Position numbers and translations under genes: made by a program. 64,000 nucleotides of DNA. It comes from Volvariella volvacea V23. Lineage: Eukaryota; Basidiomycota; Agaricomycetes; Agaricales; Pluteaceae. The notes beneath the pieces are model-generated. The model ran no database searches. It was not told where the DNA came from and saw nothing but the letters and a program-made list of their open reading frames with translations. Location: NCBI GenBank assembly GCA_000349905.1, contig KB722736.1, positions 527,472 through 591,471 on the forward strand. Reading direction: 5' to 3'. How positions within the stretch are numbered: position 1 is the stretch's first letter; every line of letters begins with the position of its first letter. This document shows, piece after piece, positions 22,591 to 34,800 of this stretch.

Positions 22591-25042
22591 ATGTCTCAGA
22601 GTGCTGCCATTGAGGATGTTCTTCGAAGAGCTCATGATTCAATACCTGAAGGCCGCTCTCTACACTTACCCCAATTATTGTCCATTATAGACAGGGACAG
22701 GGCCGGTGAAATCGAATACACGACTAGCGACCACTTGGATATCGGATATCATAAATATTTTCTCGGAGGCGGCAGAGGTTTTGGTATGCGGCAAGGATTA
22801 TGCACCATTGATAGAAAGGATTCGCAATCATCGTACGTAGCCTTATCGCGCCATTTCCCTGAACCTCGCTGATCTGATGGATCATGGATACAAAGCTGGA
22901 CTGCCATCCCTCTACATAAACACACAATCCACATCTGATTGTGCGAGGCCGCGGTATCAGCCAAGGGAGCCCAGCAATTCCGGTGAGCCTGTTCAATGCT
23001 CTTTCATATAAACTATCTTACTCATCGGTCATATAGTCCCAGTGAGTGGTAAGATGCGCTACCTCGGGCTTCTTCATGCACGGTAATATGATTGATTCCA
23101 AGTTATCCTCGAGGCTTGGAAGGGTCCATTCCAAGGCGAAACACAAATCGCTCCTACATGAGACCATCGTCGAGATGGCCTCCATGATTTTCACCATTCC
23201 TTTAAATCTGCGTGATGATTTCGACTCCCAATGTATGTTCTAGCTTTTCTTCAACTCTCGTAGTGACTCAGATGAATTTCATAGTAGGTGCTTACCCACC
23301 TCCAGATGGTGAAGTCCGCAATTACCTATTTCAAGTCCGCGAAACCGAGATAGATCAGCGCGTAAATTATCTCGCTTTCCTTTGGCGAATCTTTCGAGTC
23401 TCAGCCGGGAAGGTAAAGGAGTTATTAATCCAGAACTCTCCGACAGTTGCGAGTCAGTGGCAGGAAATCTAGCCAATGCAGAGTCACGTAATGATTTGTA
23501 CCATTCCGCACTTTCATGGTTATTGGTTTGTGTACTCTCTATTGCACGAAACAACCCGCTGATGGCAGTACTTTACTACAGTTGATAGTAGAACGATGGA
23601 AGGCGGAGGGGAAATACTCAATCGAAGGTATAACCGCGCCAGAGAACCTCGCAAAGGAAGCAATAAAGGCCCTAGTTGATATGATTCGAGCTCAAGGTAA
23701 TACCCAGACACTCCAGGTTGTACTTCGACGAAGCGCGTCGATTGCCTGAGCCCATCCCTAACCGCAATAAGACCCTTTACGACACACTCCTATGAGCGTT
23801 GAACGTACTAAAAGGCACTTATTCACTACTCCTCATATCGGTTCGCTTGCTCCTTCTCCTCACGATATTGCACCCGCCCGGGCTGACTTTGCTACACCTG
23901 ACCTTCATGCACCCATTACCAAAACACTTTTTGATTGCTCTCCTCAGTTGAGGTCTTTGAAACCCGGTTCACATCGTTTGCAAGATACACAAGACGTGGA
24001 GTTCATGGCAAATTTTGGAAGACCAATGTGAGTCGCTTTGCATTGAGTCAGCCGAGGACCATACTTGAACTTGGTCTCTAAGGTTTTTGGACGATCTTTA
24101 AATATCGCAAAGAGACGCACATAAGCACCAAACGCTTTGGTGCCATGGAGCTTGCACGAGCGAAACTTCTTGGCTCTCCTAATCTCAATTTCGATGACCT
24201 TCCTGTTAATAAGAGGATGCCGAGCTCGCTGTCGTTGATCCTCGATTGTGCTTGAGCTATGAGCCCTCAAGGAGCAAGGTTGTTAAGACATTCTCTGAAT
24301 TGGTGGCCAATTATATGTAGCATGTATAATCTATCCCTCAACACCGAGAATATATCCGCGCCAGATATCCCAGTGAGCCAATAATCGCCGCAGTAGGTCT
24401 AAATTTTTGGAACTGCAGGAATTGATTATCGATAGCATATGCAATCAGGCAGCAGCCGAAGAGCTCATGCAGTGGAGGCGCAAAAACAGCCATGTAACAT
24501 TTGACATTCTCGCACACTTCATGAATAATAACCTGATCGATCGTGGGGAATGTGGCGAGATTATGGCTCGTGCTATATTGGTGGAGGCATATGACTCTGC
24601 TACAGCAAGCGACAACACCTCCTTGGATGATACACCCTTGTCGATTCGTGGTTGTTCAGTGCTCACATTCATCCGGGAGCTGTTCAATGCTGCAGATGCG
24701 GAAAAAATCTTCAATGCCAAACCCGATAACGTTCCCCAGGCCGGCAATACAACTGTTCGACAGACCTTTGAAAACTCCGCTATACGTGTGGCTGGCGATG
24801 GTTCGCTGATAAAAACCCAGCTAGCGCTGGCTCTGAACGATTTTACTGAAGAACATCCTCATCAATCGAATAGAGCCTTACCCGCAGTTCGGAATCAGAA
24901 GCCCACATGGACCAAAGATAGCTTTTCCTGGATCGAAGAATGCGGTATGCCGGAAGCAGAGGAGAGCAACGATAGGGTTGAGGTGTTTCAGTTTGCAGAA
25001 GAAAGTGGTGAGGGAGGTGAGATGGACGTGGATCATCCGTGA
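22591..25042 (+). pseudogene. large uncharacterised Agaricomycete protein, frameshifted
   Basis: Protein-like segments follow one another in changing frames. They are: ATG 22591 (EDVLRRAHDSIPEGRSL ... LDIGYHKYFLGGGRGFG); a block around 22896-22980 whose frame changes inside WTAIP/LYINTQS; a block at 23040-23240 whose frame changes inside MRYLG/FFMHGNMIDSKL; 23290-23470 (PPPDGEVRNYLFQVRETEID); 23490-23570 (LYHSALSWLLVCVLSIARN), which shifts into PADGSTLLQLIVERWKAEGK; and a 200-codon open C-terminal part (24410-25042) with NLIDRGECGEIMARAILVEAY and SIRGCSVLTFIRELF. I recognise the last block as typical of a multi-copy Agaricomycete family without assigned function. A few of the breaks could be unrecognised introns, but those inside conserved words cannot. 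Most likely a pseudogene. Confidence 0.6.
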
Positions 25043-25229
25043 TGAGTTGATCTGCTGATTAGGCTTGATTGGGGTTGTTCTTGGACATACGTACTCCATT
25101 CTGTGAATGTGAACAATGTTTCCACAAGGTGGGAGATTCTGCTGGACGAGGAATTTTCTATATAGCAAACTGGTTATTGGATTCCGACGTCTCAGTCAGT
25201 AAGATCACATACCTGCATTTACGCGGGGA

Positions 25230-25372
25230 ATGAGGCGATTATCATTCATATGTGATTTTGGTATGTGCTCTTTCGTCACGCTGACTGTATGACAAGGGGT
25301 GGATAACGGTATTAATACGTTTGAGGTGTGGCTTTCAGACTGAGATTTCTGCATAAGGAGCTGAAGCCCACA
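25230..25372 (+). pseudogene. decayed caleosin relic 2
   Basis: The stretch GCGATTATCATTCATATGTG at 25233-25252 and the following GATTTTGGTATGTGCTC match the end of caleosin exon 2 and its splice donor. A block at about 25300-25350 (GATAACGGTATTAATACG ... GTGTGGCTTTCAGAC) matches intron 2 and the start of exon 3. No open frame joins them. The remaining DNA from 25043 to 25721 shows no supported gene. Confidence 0.45.
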
Positions 25373-25721
25373 GCCGTGGAGTGGGCAGGGATCTCCGACG
25401 AAGCTTTTGACGGTAGCTGCGCTTTGTGGCATAGGATGCATGTGAAAACTTTGAGTGAGTGCATTGGGATTTCGTGTCATACCAGCACCAATTTAGGTTT
25501 ATTGACATGTATTGTACATGTACGTATAGTGGGACATTTTGGATATATCTTTTGTCAGGATATTTGCTCTGGTTCGTGCCAAGTCATTCGTGGTTTCGTC
25601 AGTTCGTTCATGAGTTTGGAATATCTGTCCAAGCAGGGGTAGGTGTTAGTCATTTATTGACGTAGACACCACACACGTACTGAAGCGGGGAAAGATGAAG
25701 ATGAGGTCCGGTAGTGAAACG

Positions 25722-26758
25722 TTAATTGACAACGACATTGGAACTATCGATGCTTTGGATGACCCTCGTTGGTTCTACCATGTTGGTCAGAATGAATTGA
25801 CCGTCTGGCGAGAGACAAGAGGGAGCCCGGTCGCAGTACAAATCGAGGTAATGCACAGGCAGACGTCAGAATAGAGGAGAGAACGGAGAAGAAAGCTAGT
25901 GCGCACTCGGGCCGTCATTCTCGTCTGCTCTCCACTTCGCTTCATCTAGGTCTTTCGTGACCCCGGTGAGTACATGCCTCCTGATCAGCCTATCCCTTGC
26001 CTTATGTCCGTCAACTTTGATGAGCCATCGCTCATCGAGTAGCTTGGTAGCCTCTATCCACGGATCGATGGAAAGTAATGTATATAATCCTTCGATAATA
26101 ATGATCCTGTGATGGGGTAGGATGGGGTGGGGTGATGGCGAGGGATCTTTCAAACTGTGATCGAATGTCGGAAAGGGTATACCTTCCTCGGGTGCAAGGG
26201 TGCTGAGAGACTGGATGAAGGAAACGTAGGAGGGTCCATTGAATGTCCAGTGGGCCCCACGTCTATCATGAGCTAATTTGGGATCGGCGAATCGATCAAG
26301 TTGGTGTCGGGTATAATGCCATCCATCCAAACCTACGAGGATGGCTTTGGTGTCTGGGGGAATGACCGCTTCGAGGGTGCTACGCAGCCTATCTGTAAAG
26401 TCCAGTAAATTTTTATCGGCTTTATGCTCTAATAAAGCTAGCAGTTTCCTTGCTTCGTCGACGGAGACTTGCAATGAGACGCTGTTAGGGCTGGATTTCG
26501 GGGCGGATTTCGATGTCGATTCCAACAGCGCTTGATTGACGTGGGCCTCCAGAAGCTGTGCAAACGTGGATTTTCCGGATGCAGGTATGCCTGCTATGCC
26601 AACCAAAAGGCGAGATAAAGGTTGACTTTGAAGCCTGTGTGAACCATCTGTTGTGAGTGATACGTATCGACAGATGCTATTGGATTGACCACGAGAACCT
26701 ACTTTTGCTTAAGTCGTGATACGAGATATCGGGCCAACTCCTTGGCTTGTTGATCCAT
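25722..26758 (-). CDS. P-loop kinase of the uridine kinase/phosphoribulokinase type (YFH7-like)
   Basis: Minus strand, exons 26703-26758, 25907-26634 and 25722-25804; 288 residues. The Walker A motif GIPASGKST is at 34-42. Further family blocks are VGLDGWHYTRHQL, AHWTFNG, IIIIEGLYTLLS (Walker B region) and RHVLTGVTKDLDEAKWRA. The C-terminal exon supplies NGQFILTNMVEPTRVIQS, which completes the family end; without the last intron (25805-25906) the frame would stop too early. Such proteins phosphorylate small metabolites and yeast Yfh7 is the closest named relative I know, but the substrate is not established. ATG 26758 was chosen because it gives exon 1 in phase with the P-loop exon. It is divergent from the GH99-like gene across a 369-bp gap. 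Confidence 0.8.
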
Positions 26759-27127
26759 TACTACGTCTTACTTGGCGGTAAATTTGGCTTTAGAGCCTCA
26801 GACACAGCCGCTCCGGAGGCGGTGGAGCTATAAAAGGCTAAGGAGAAGTGCACAGCAATGGCAATCAGGTACACCACGGTTTCAAGGGGCAGCTTGGGCA
26901 ACACAAGCCAGCCACAAGCGCTTAACCCCATTTACTCAGCCGTATTACTCGCCCTCTGCCACTTTACATCAAATCAACGTCTCAACCATCCCGAGCATCA
27001 CTTCTTTCTTCTGTCTTTTCTCCATCATCGTCGCAACTGCGTTTTTCAGTGTTATCTTCCCCCGTTGAACACATCAGGAGAGGCATCGATCGCGCGCTAG
27101 CACTTCCAACTTGTATCCTTCTTGCCT
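26759..27127. promoter_or_regulatory. shared divergent promoter region
   Basis: 369 bp between the start codons of the minus-strand P-loop kinase and the plus-strand GH99-like gene. A TATAAAAG box for the plus strand is at 26829-26836, and pyrimidine-rich stretches (TTCTTTCTTCTGTCTTTTCTCC) run near 27002-27023. Both genes must start within this gap. Confidence 0.5.
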
Positions 27128-30100
27128 ATGGCGTTAAACACATCATACTCTACGCCGCCCAATCGGGGACAAGTCATCAAGAGGTGTGTTTTTCGACTAA
27201 AGCATCCGGCTAGATGAGCCTGATCTCCTCTCCAGAGCCGACCCGTCAACAATCCAGAACAAGTTTCTAGTCGGGTATCAAGGATGGTTCGTGAGCGCTC
27301 TCTCGTCTTCTACGTCCTATGCGAGACCAGCGCAAGTCCTGTTGGGTTTCGTCCAGATCCACGCTTTTTCGACCGCTCCATGATCAGGCATCTGACGTGT
27401 TCTCGTTGAATGTAGGTTTACGTGCCCCGGAGATGGAGAGCCGGTTGATCCAGGTGAATCTTTACTTTTCTTGTGGCAAACTTGTCGATCTGATCCTTTT
27501 TTGTCCTCTTCTTCTTCAAGGGCACCATGGATGGCTCCATTGGTTCACCCATCCACCGGAACAAGGAGGAAGACCCAATACCGATGTCTGGCCAGATGTA
27601 TCAGAATATGATGAATCAGAGCTATACCCCGTACCAGGATATAAGACCAAAGCAGGAGATCAAGTCCATCTATTCTCCTCCAGACACCCGAATACAGTTC
27701 AACGGTGCGCATATATCCATGCTATCCTTGCGGCGCTTGCAACTGACGCGCGTTTTCTTCGTGTTTAGTCATTTTCATTGGATGGCGAAGCATGGGGTGG
27801 ATGGCGCGTTTCTTCAGCGATTTGTAGGGCAATGTGATCTTGAAGCAGGGAATCATGGGATTTTGAAGATCCGTGATGAGGTTGGGGATAGAGTTAGAGA
27901 AGCAGCAGAAAAGGAAGGCCGAGTTTGGGCTATAATGTAAGTGTCGTTTTATCGCATCTTTGTTCATGAGTCGATGTCGATCTATCTTGAATATAGGTAC
28001 GATGTCTCTGGGGTAGCATCTGAGAGATTACAACAAGTTATCATACGCGACTGGATGCATCTTTTACGCGACAAGGGCATCTTGAACAGTCCCAACTATC
28101 TGAGAGAAAAGGGGAAGCCTGTTCTCGCATTATGGGGTACGTTCTACGACGCCACCATAGTCCGCCCAAAAACCAACATTTCCATCTGCTAGGCTTTGGT
28201 TTCGACGGAGCCAACCACAACCCCAACGTTATCGCAACTATCCTGTCACAACTCCGGAGCTTCACACCTGGTGGTCTATACCTTTTCGCGGGAGTCCCTG
28301 GTCACTGGCGTACCTCGTCTAACGATGCGGATAGCAACCCAGAATTCCTAAGTCGCGTCTGGCTGAAGGAGTTTGATGCCATCTCACCTTGGACGGTTGG
28401 AAGATACAAAAACGAGGATGAAGCTAATGACTGGGCCGAAAAAAAGATTAAGGCTGATATAGAGCTGATTAAGAAGCATAATGAAGAGGTTGGAGATGGT
28501 GGACGCAAGATTGACTATGTTCCGGTTGTTTTGCCTGGTGGTTCAGTGAGTTGGGGGCTGATCGCTAAATCTCGTATACTCATAATCACAACGTCAAATT
28601 GTCGTTATTTCTTGATAGGGATACAACTTATCCAAAGGAAAATGGGCGTGGAATGACATGAAGCGCAATGGCGGTCGATTCCTGTGGCAACAAATCTACA
28701 ATGCCAGACGTCAAGGTGTTCGCATCATCTACGGCGCAATGTGGGATGAGTGAGTAAATTGTTTCTAACCTGATCGTCGACATATCCTGTTCTGGTTTTG
28801 TAAATCCTCCGTCCCCTGTATGCCGTTTGCGCCATTTACACAAAACGGTTCTTCGCCGGTGGTCTTGAGAATGGCCGAAAAGGTTGACGGGCACCGTCTC
28901 TCGCACTCTCTTGTATGGGGGCGCGATCTTCTCCCGCGACGCTGGCAATCACAGGCTTGTGCTTTTTGTTAGCACCTCGACTGCCGGCATCGCCCATGAA
29001 GCTCAGGGCTCGGTGCCTCACCATAGCGCTCAGACAGCGATGTGCCTGCGTCGCCTGTCGCTGATCCTTTCCTTTATCTTATCTCTTTCCTTATCTGGAA
29101 TGTTGAAAGGCTTGGTATTAACGAGAAACTGACTATTTGGATTTCTGGTCATTTGGCCTGCATTTCAGATATGATGAAGGGACTGCTTTCATGCCAGTTG
29201 TTGAGACTAAGAGCAAGTTGCCGGTATCCGATACGTATCAGTTTATGGCACTCGATGAAGACAAGTTTGACATGCCGTCTGATTGGTATGTCGAGAATGC
29301 TTTGCTTTCGTTATCTCGGGTTTTCCCTAATATCTTTTATGAAACTCTTCCTAAACCATTTTCTCGTCTAAATGATGACAATGCTTCTGACTGCTCCTTG
29401 GTTTAGGTATATGAGGATCTGCGGTTTTGCAGGGGAGCTACTTCGCGGTGAACGCGAACTATCGGAAGTTTTACCATCGAAGGATTTACACGACTATTGG
29501 TCTAGACGACCGAAATACGAGTATATCCCCGTTGATCAGATCTATGGAGCTGGCGGCGGGGCTAGCGGAACAAGTAATTATCCTGGTAGCTCCTCCAACT
29601 ACTCGGTGCCTACGGTGGCGTCTTCGTCACCATATGGTTCTGGAACTCCTGGCGCAGGAGAATCACCATCAACGACGAAAGATATGTCGGGTGCAGAGGG
29701 AGAACAGAATCAATCCTACCAAGAGTGGTTAGCACAGCAGCAGCACCAGAACCCATCAGACAAGGATGAACCCCCACCACCACCTTACTCGCTCGAAGCT
29801 GAGGATCATGCGCCGCAACCCGCGAGTTCGCATGAGCCTGTAGCAACTCCTACACCGGCACCGGCACCTGCGCCGGCGCCCACAAATCAATCGTTGCCAC
29901 AGCAAGTTCCAACTCCTGCTTCAGGTCCTTCAGGCCCTTCATCGCCTGCACCTTCGGGACCTGGTGGATGTGGTTCGGGCCCAGCAGCTTACGGAGGCCC
30001 TTCTCATTTCAACCCCAACATCGGCGCTCCCCAAGGACCCGCCCATGCATACGGTTACTCTCCAGCTTCACCTGGGTACCCTGTAGCTGGACCCCAGGGT

Positions 30101-31872
30101 CCTGGCCCAGACCCACCTATTCCTATCCCAACACTTCCAAATTTTGGTGCCCCTCATCAGGGCTATGGCCCTCCGTCAGGGTATGGGCCTGGTCCAGCTC
30201 CTCCGCATGCACACGCGCATAGTCAGCCTTATCCACCTGCTCAGTCACCGTATGGGCCTGTGGATCCAGCTATAGCTTCACTTACTAGTGAGTTCGAGAA
30301 GCAGAAGCTTTCGGAGCGGCCACCTTTGCATCCTTCGCACCCGGCGGCAAATTCTCAGCATGGGCTTGGGAGGGTGACGTCGCTCAGTGTAGGAAGACCC
30401 ACTGCTGTGTCCTCGCCACCTCCCACGGCTCCGTCAGCTTATCCTGGTCAAGGGTATCCAGGACCGGGACCAGGACAAAGTCCTTCACATTCCCAACCTC
30501 ACTCTCCTGTCCCTGGTCCCTCACAACCCCTTTCCCCCTCTGCTGGTCCTCCTCAACAACCCAGCGGGTATTGGTCTCAAGCTCAATGGCCTCCTGCGGA
30601 TTGGCAGGCCCCTTCAGGTGCTCCGGGTGGTGCGAATTTGAATAGGCCTCATACGTACACGGCTTCAGGTGCTTCCGCGCACCACGGTGGGGCGAACTTG
30701 AGGCCTCATGCCTCGTTATCCGGGAAACCTACTGGGCATCCCTCCCCAGGTGGATCTATTTTCCCCAATTATGGCGGACCAGCTAGTAGTTCGTCTCCAC
30801 CCCCTCCGGTTCCTGGATCAGGTCCGGGTGCACCGTCGTTCCATATCCTTGGGGGAGGCTCGCAGTTTCCTACTTATCCTCCTACGAATCTACCTCCTGG
30901 TGGGCCGAGTGGGCCGGGTGGGTATCCACCATATCATCAGCCACAACACCATCATCATCAATACTCTGGTGGCGGATCTTATGGTCCTCCTCATGGTCCA
31001 GGTGGATTATACCCTTCTCCTAATGGATCGAATCCAACATCTCCGCATTTGTCGCCTCAGCCCTCTGGCCCAAGTGGTCCAAACCCTAATACTTCTCCTA
31101 TCATTGGTGGTACTCCTCATGGCATCAAACCACCTGTATTATCTGCAAGTCCCCCGCCTGGCCCAGCAGGACCAGGATCAAGCTATTATAATCCAGATCC
31201 CTATGGGAAACTTCCTCCTGGACCGAGTGGGTATTATGATCAGCAGACTCCGTTTGGGCCTAGTGGGTATCCGAGTGGCCCTGCAGCAGCACCGAGTGGA
31301 AGTTCAGGGTATGGAGGTGCTTACCCACCTGCTGGACCCAGTGGACATGGCCCAGGGCCCTCCTTCCTGGGGGGACCTGTTCCCGGTTTGCCACCGAGTA
31401 AGCATCCCTAATTCATTGACGAGCTGTGTTGGGCTTTTGTAGTCTTATATGACTAACAAACACGTTATTTTGCGTCTGCTATTTTTCTTATTTGCAGGAC
31501 CGCCTACACACTCGGCTTTGACGTCGCCCGGAGCTGGCCCTAGTGCGCCACCCGGAGGGATATCGTTCCCAGTGGCTACAGGAGCTGCGGGTAATGCGTT
31601 GAACTATGCATTTAATACAATCGAGGGGATTGCAGGGAAGAAGACAAGGACTCAGTTGGAAAATGGAGTCGGAAATATTGCTCAGTGTACGTCAATGACC
31701 TCTTTGTCCACTGTGAGGCGATATGCTGACTGAGCCGTTGATTTGCTTTTTCCCGCCCCCTTTTCTTTATTGCTTTCATGGATGGATGCACTTACGTGGG
31801 TTGTCATTGCGGACGTAATGGTTGATATGGACGACAGCGGGTACCAAGTTGTGGAATAAGTTTAGTAAGTGA
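27128..31872 (+). CDS. GH71/GH99-like glycoside hydrolase with long Pro/Gly tail
   Basis: Twelve exons (27128-27183, 27236-27286, 27416-27453, 27521-27704, 27769-27936, 27997-28136, 28193-28545, 28619-28749, 29169-29285, 29407-31397, 31498-31686, 31838-31872) give 1150 residues. The first ~460 residues form the enzyme part, with FLVGYQGWFTCPGDG, HWMAKHGVDGAFLQRFVG, VWAIMYDVSG, GFGFDGANHN and GVRIIYGAMWDEYDEGTAF. These are hallmarks of fungal proteins often labelled xylosidase/arabinosidase, in the GH71/GH99-like barrel group. Substrate unproven. Residues ~460-1080 are Pro, Gly and Ser rich with repeated GPSGP and GYPP words, ending in a short charged tail (LENGVGNIAQSGTKLWNKFSK). No signal peptide is visible. 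Intron 8 (419 nt) is much longer than the rest, and exon 2 uses the unusual donor GTTCGT, forced by the frame. Confidence 0.75.
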
Positions 31873-34800
31873 TTGACAGGGGGATGAGGATACTATAGGA
31901 AGGGAAAAGGCACGTGGAGCTTTGTAAGTTAGAAGTGGCTTGGAGGGGAGGTGTTGAGAAGCGTGACGGTGATGGGAGACAGTGTCGATGTAAGGAGCGG
32001 AACAGAAAAAAAGAAAAGAAAACGTGGGAGGAGCAAGTTGAGCGAGGGCTGGCGCGAAGAACAGGCTCATCTACAATATCTTGATTTTATGGTTACCCTC
32101 TTCTTTTTTCCCCTTTCATTTATGGTTGGTGATGGACTGTAGGTTACATTGTTTGTCCGTTGTCCTTTGGCGGTGGCGTTCCCGTCGGGCGGGTTGAGAG
32201 CGCCGGGCTCTTGAGAGGAATGTTACCTCGCGGCACTCACCCCATTTTCATCTCGTTTCTGTTTGTTCGTTTCTTCCAGCACATGCTCCACAAGATGACA
32301 CTTGAAACAAGCGGAGCTGAGCGTATGGGTGACGGATGGGTAGAGGATGATGGACAGACAGGTGGTGTACCTGGATCGATTGGAGCGTTGGAGTAGGTAA
32401 ACTGGCAATTGAAATGGAATGGATGTATACTATGTGATTTGTGCAATTTAGTTACGTTTTGTTCTCTTTTTTCACTGCGCCTTCGCGATCTATTAGTACT
32501 GTATTTCCAAGTTATCTTTGGTTTCCTACCCCAACTTTGTCTTTGCTAATGATCAAGTCACTTGAGTAGAACAGATCCTTGGGGCTAGTGACGGAATCCC
32601 ACAGGTAATCGAGGGTTACCTTAAGCTTCATTCCATGGTAAATTGGCATGGGTGGAATAGATCGTTGTCTGGATCGATAAAAGGCTCGCTCTTGCGCCGA
32701 CAAAAGACGAGGGATGGAGAAACGCAGAACAACTCAAACCATTCCGCCGACCTTATTCGCCTTAATGCAAAACTCCCCCGTCTACCCTAATGTGATCCTC
32801 GTGCACCACATACTCAAGACTTGTCCAATGGACCTCCTAAGTTCATGGCACAACGTCACCGAGTCTTAATGATTTCCTAAATCGTTCCACGGCTCGAATA
32901 CTGGTCCGCTCAACGCCTTTACATTCTGAGCGACTGAAACATTTAGAGGGGTAGCACAGCTAGGGTCGCGCATATACCTGAGCTCGATAATCTCCCGACT
33001 TAATCTCTTAATGGCTGTGCTGAATTGGAAGTAAGATCAACATATGGAGGGTGTACAACCTTGTTTCTCTGATGTCTTCTGTTCGCTTAGGAGTTGGTGG
33101 GGCCCCCGGAGGCCGTATCCAGGGTTTGAGGCCACATTAGCTATGTGGGCTATCGTTGCCGTTTGAGGGTACTGTGTCGTAGTCCAGATCTTACTTGGAT
33201 CATATCCTACTGAACTGATGCTGGCATGATATCCGCGAAATACTTTTGTGGAGGTATAACTAAATTTGCCGTAGCCTCAGGCTGACGAGAAACGAGGCCC
33301 AGTCCTCAATAGCTCCCGCGCACAAAAGTGTCGGACCATGGCTTACTTGTTTTTACAAGCGCTGATCTACCCCCTCTAGTGCTGGCGGCTTCGGATCCTA
33401 CCGCAAGATAAAAGGTAGCATTCAGGAATTGATGTACATACTAGTAGGTCTAAGGCCTAACACTTGTAACACATCCCTCAACGGGGTTTCTAAAAAAGCG
33501 TGATCAGCGCAGGCCAAAATGTGCTTCGTGCTAGATCCAAGTCACGGTATCACCCTTTGCAGGACTGATGTATGCCGTCATCACGATAATCTCCTAAAAC
33601 TTTTAAAGTGCAGACGGGGGGATTCTACTGACGGCCATCAGTAAGCCTTAGTGAAATGTAGAAGTCTTTCCCCCGCTCGTGTAGGGCACTTCTGCATGGT
33701 AATCCTTTACAAACTTAATCCTAGTGGACCCCGTAAACAAAGGGTGCTGGTTGCGGGTGCCAGTGCATCAGGCTAGCTTCATTCCGCCGGCTAGGTTCTG
33801 GAAGATATGATCCTGACTCGACGTACACCGTTGCACCTAATACTCACAATTTGGTGAACCTGGCCGTGTATATAGGACCCTAAGGTCCCCGTCCAACCGA
33901 CAATCCAGGTCATTACGTTGGATAACAGGCACTCCAGATTTTAGAGGTGGGGAAACATTGGGAAGTAAGTTAAGGCTAGAAATGATATGTAATTATTTCC
34001 ATAGCTATAATTTCTGGATCTTGTCCTGTTCAGGAGTGGGCTTGAACGGATTGCCTGGGAGAGAACATTGTGAGTATACTCCGCCTCTCTTGGGCTTGAG
34101 TGACAGGTGTCTCTGGAAGCTTGGTATCATGTTGACAGCTCTGTTGTTCGCAGTTGTACACAGTACACAGCCTAGCCCGAGCCGGAACTCTGGTAACGGC
34201 AGAAAGAACAAATTCTCACACACACAAAGGTATTCTTAGTACCCCCATGAAGTCAGCTCCGTAGATAAGAGCGGCTACGAACACTGGCCCTGCTGGGATT
34301 GTTTGGACGCGAGAGCTTCGCATGACCTCACTAAGATGGGTAATGAAGTACTTAGCCGTTCTCTTCCTATCTCATGGTCGTAAACATACAGCATCAGGTC
34401 CTAGCATGTCAGTCTCAGAGGACAGCGCCAGTCAGTTGCTGAAAACATGCCGATATTTTTATGGAGCCACAGGCGGCTTTAGCATTCGCATAACCGTGAT
34501 ATGAAGTCCTCGTTGAAACAATTAAAATATGGTTTGAGTACACGATCGCGATATTGCCCACTCTGCTCAGTACATGCGGGACACCTCACTTTCAGCTCAT
34601 CCACTTGGATCCAGTTGGTGAAAACACGAGAAGAACCTGCGAGGCACTACGTAAATAAACACCAAGTCGCCCGCACTTATTTGGGGACATATCTCGAACT
34701 CGATGGACGCGTGTTCGCGTGCGAATATTCGGTCGACCTGAACGTCATGTAGCTGCATACACCCGCTACCCGTAGCCCACAGCCCATGACCCAAAGTTCC

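Noticed and set aside
30708..31442. Plus-strand 244-codon frame inside the GH99-like gene
   Set aside because: Shadow of the Pro/Gly-rich exon in another phase.
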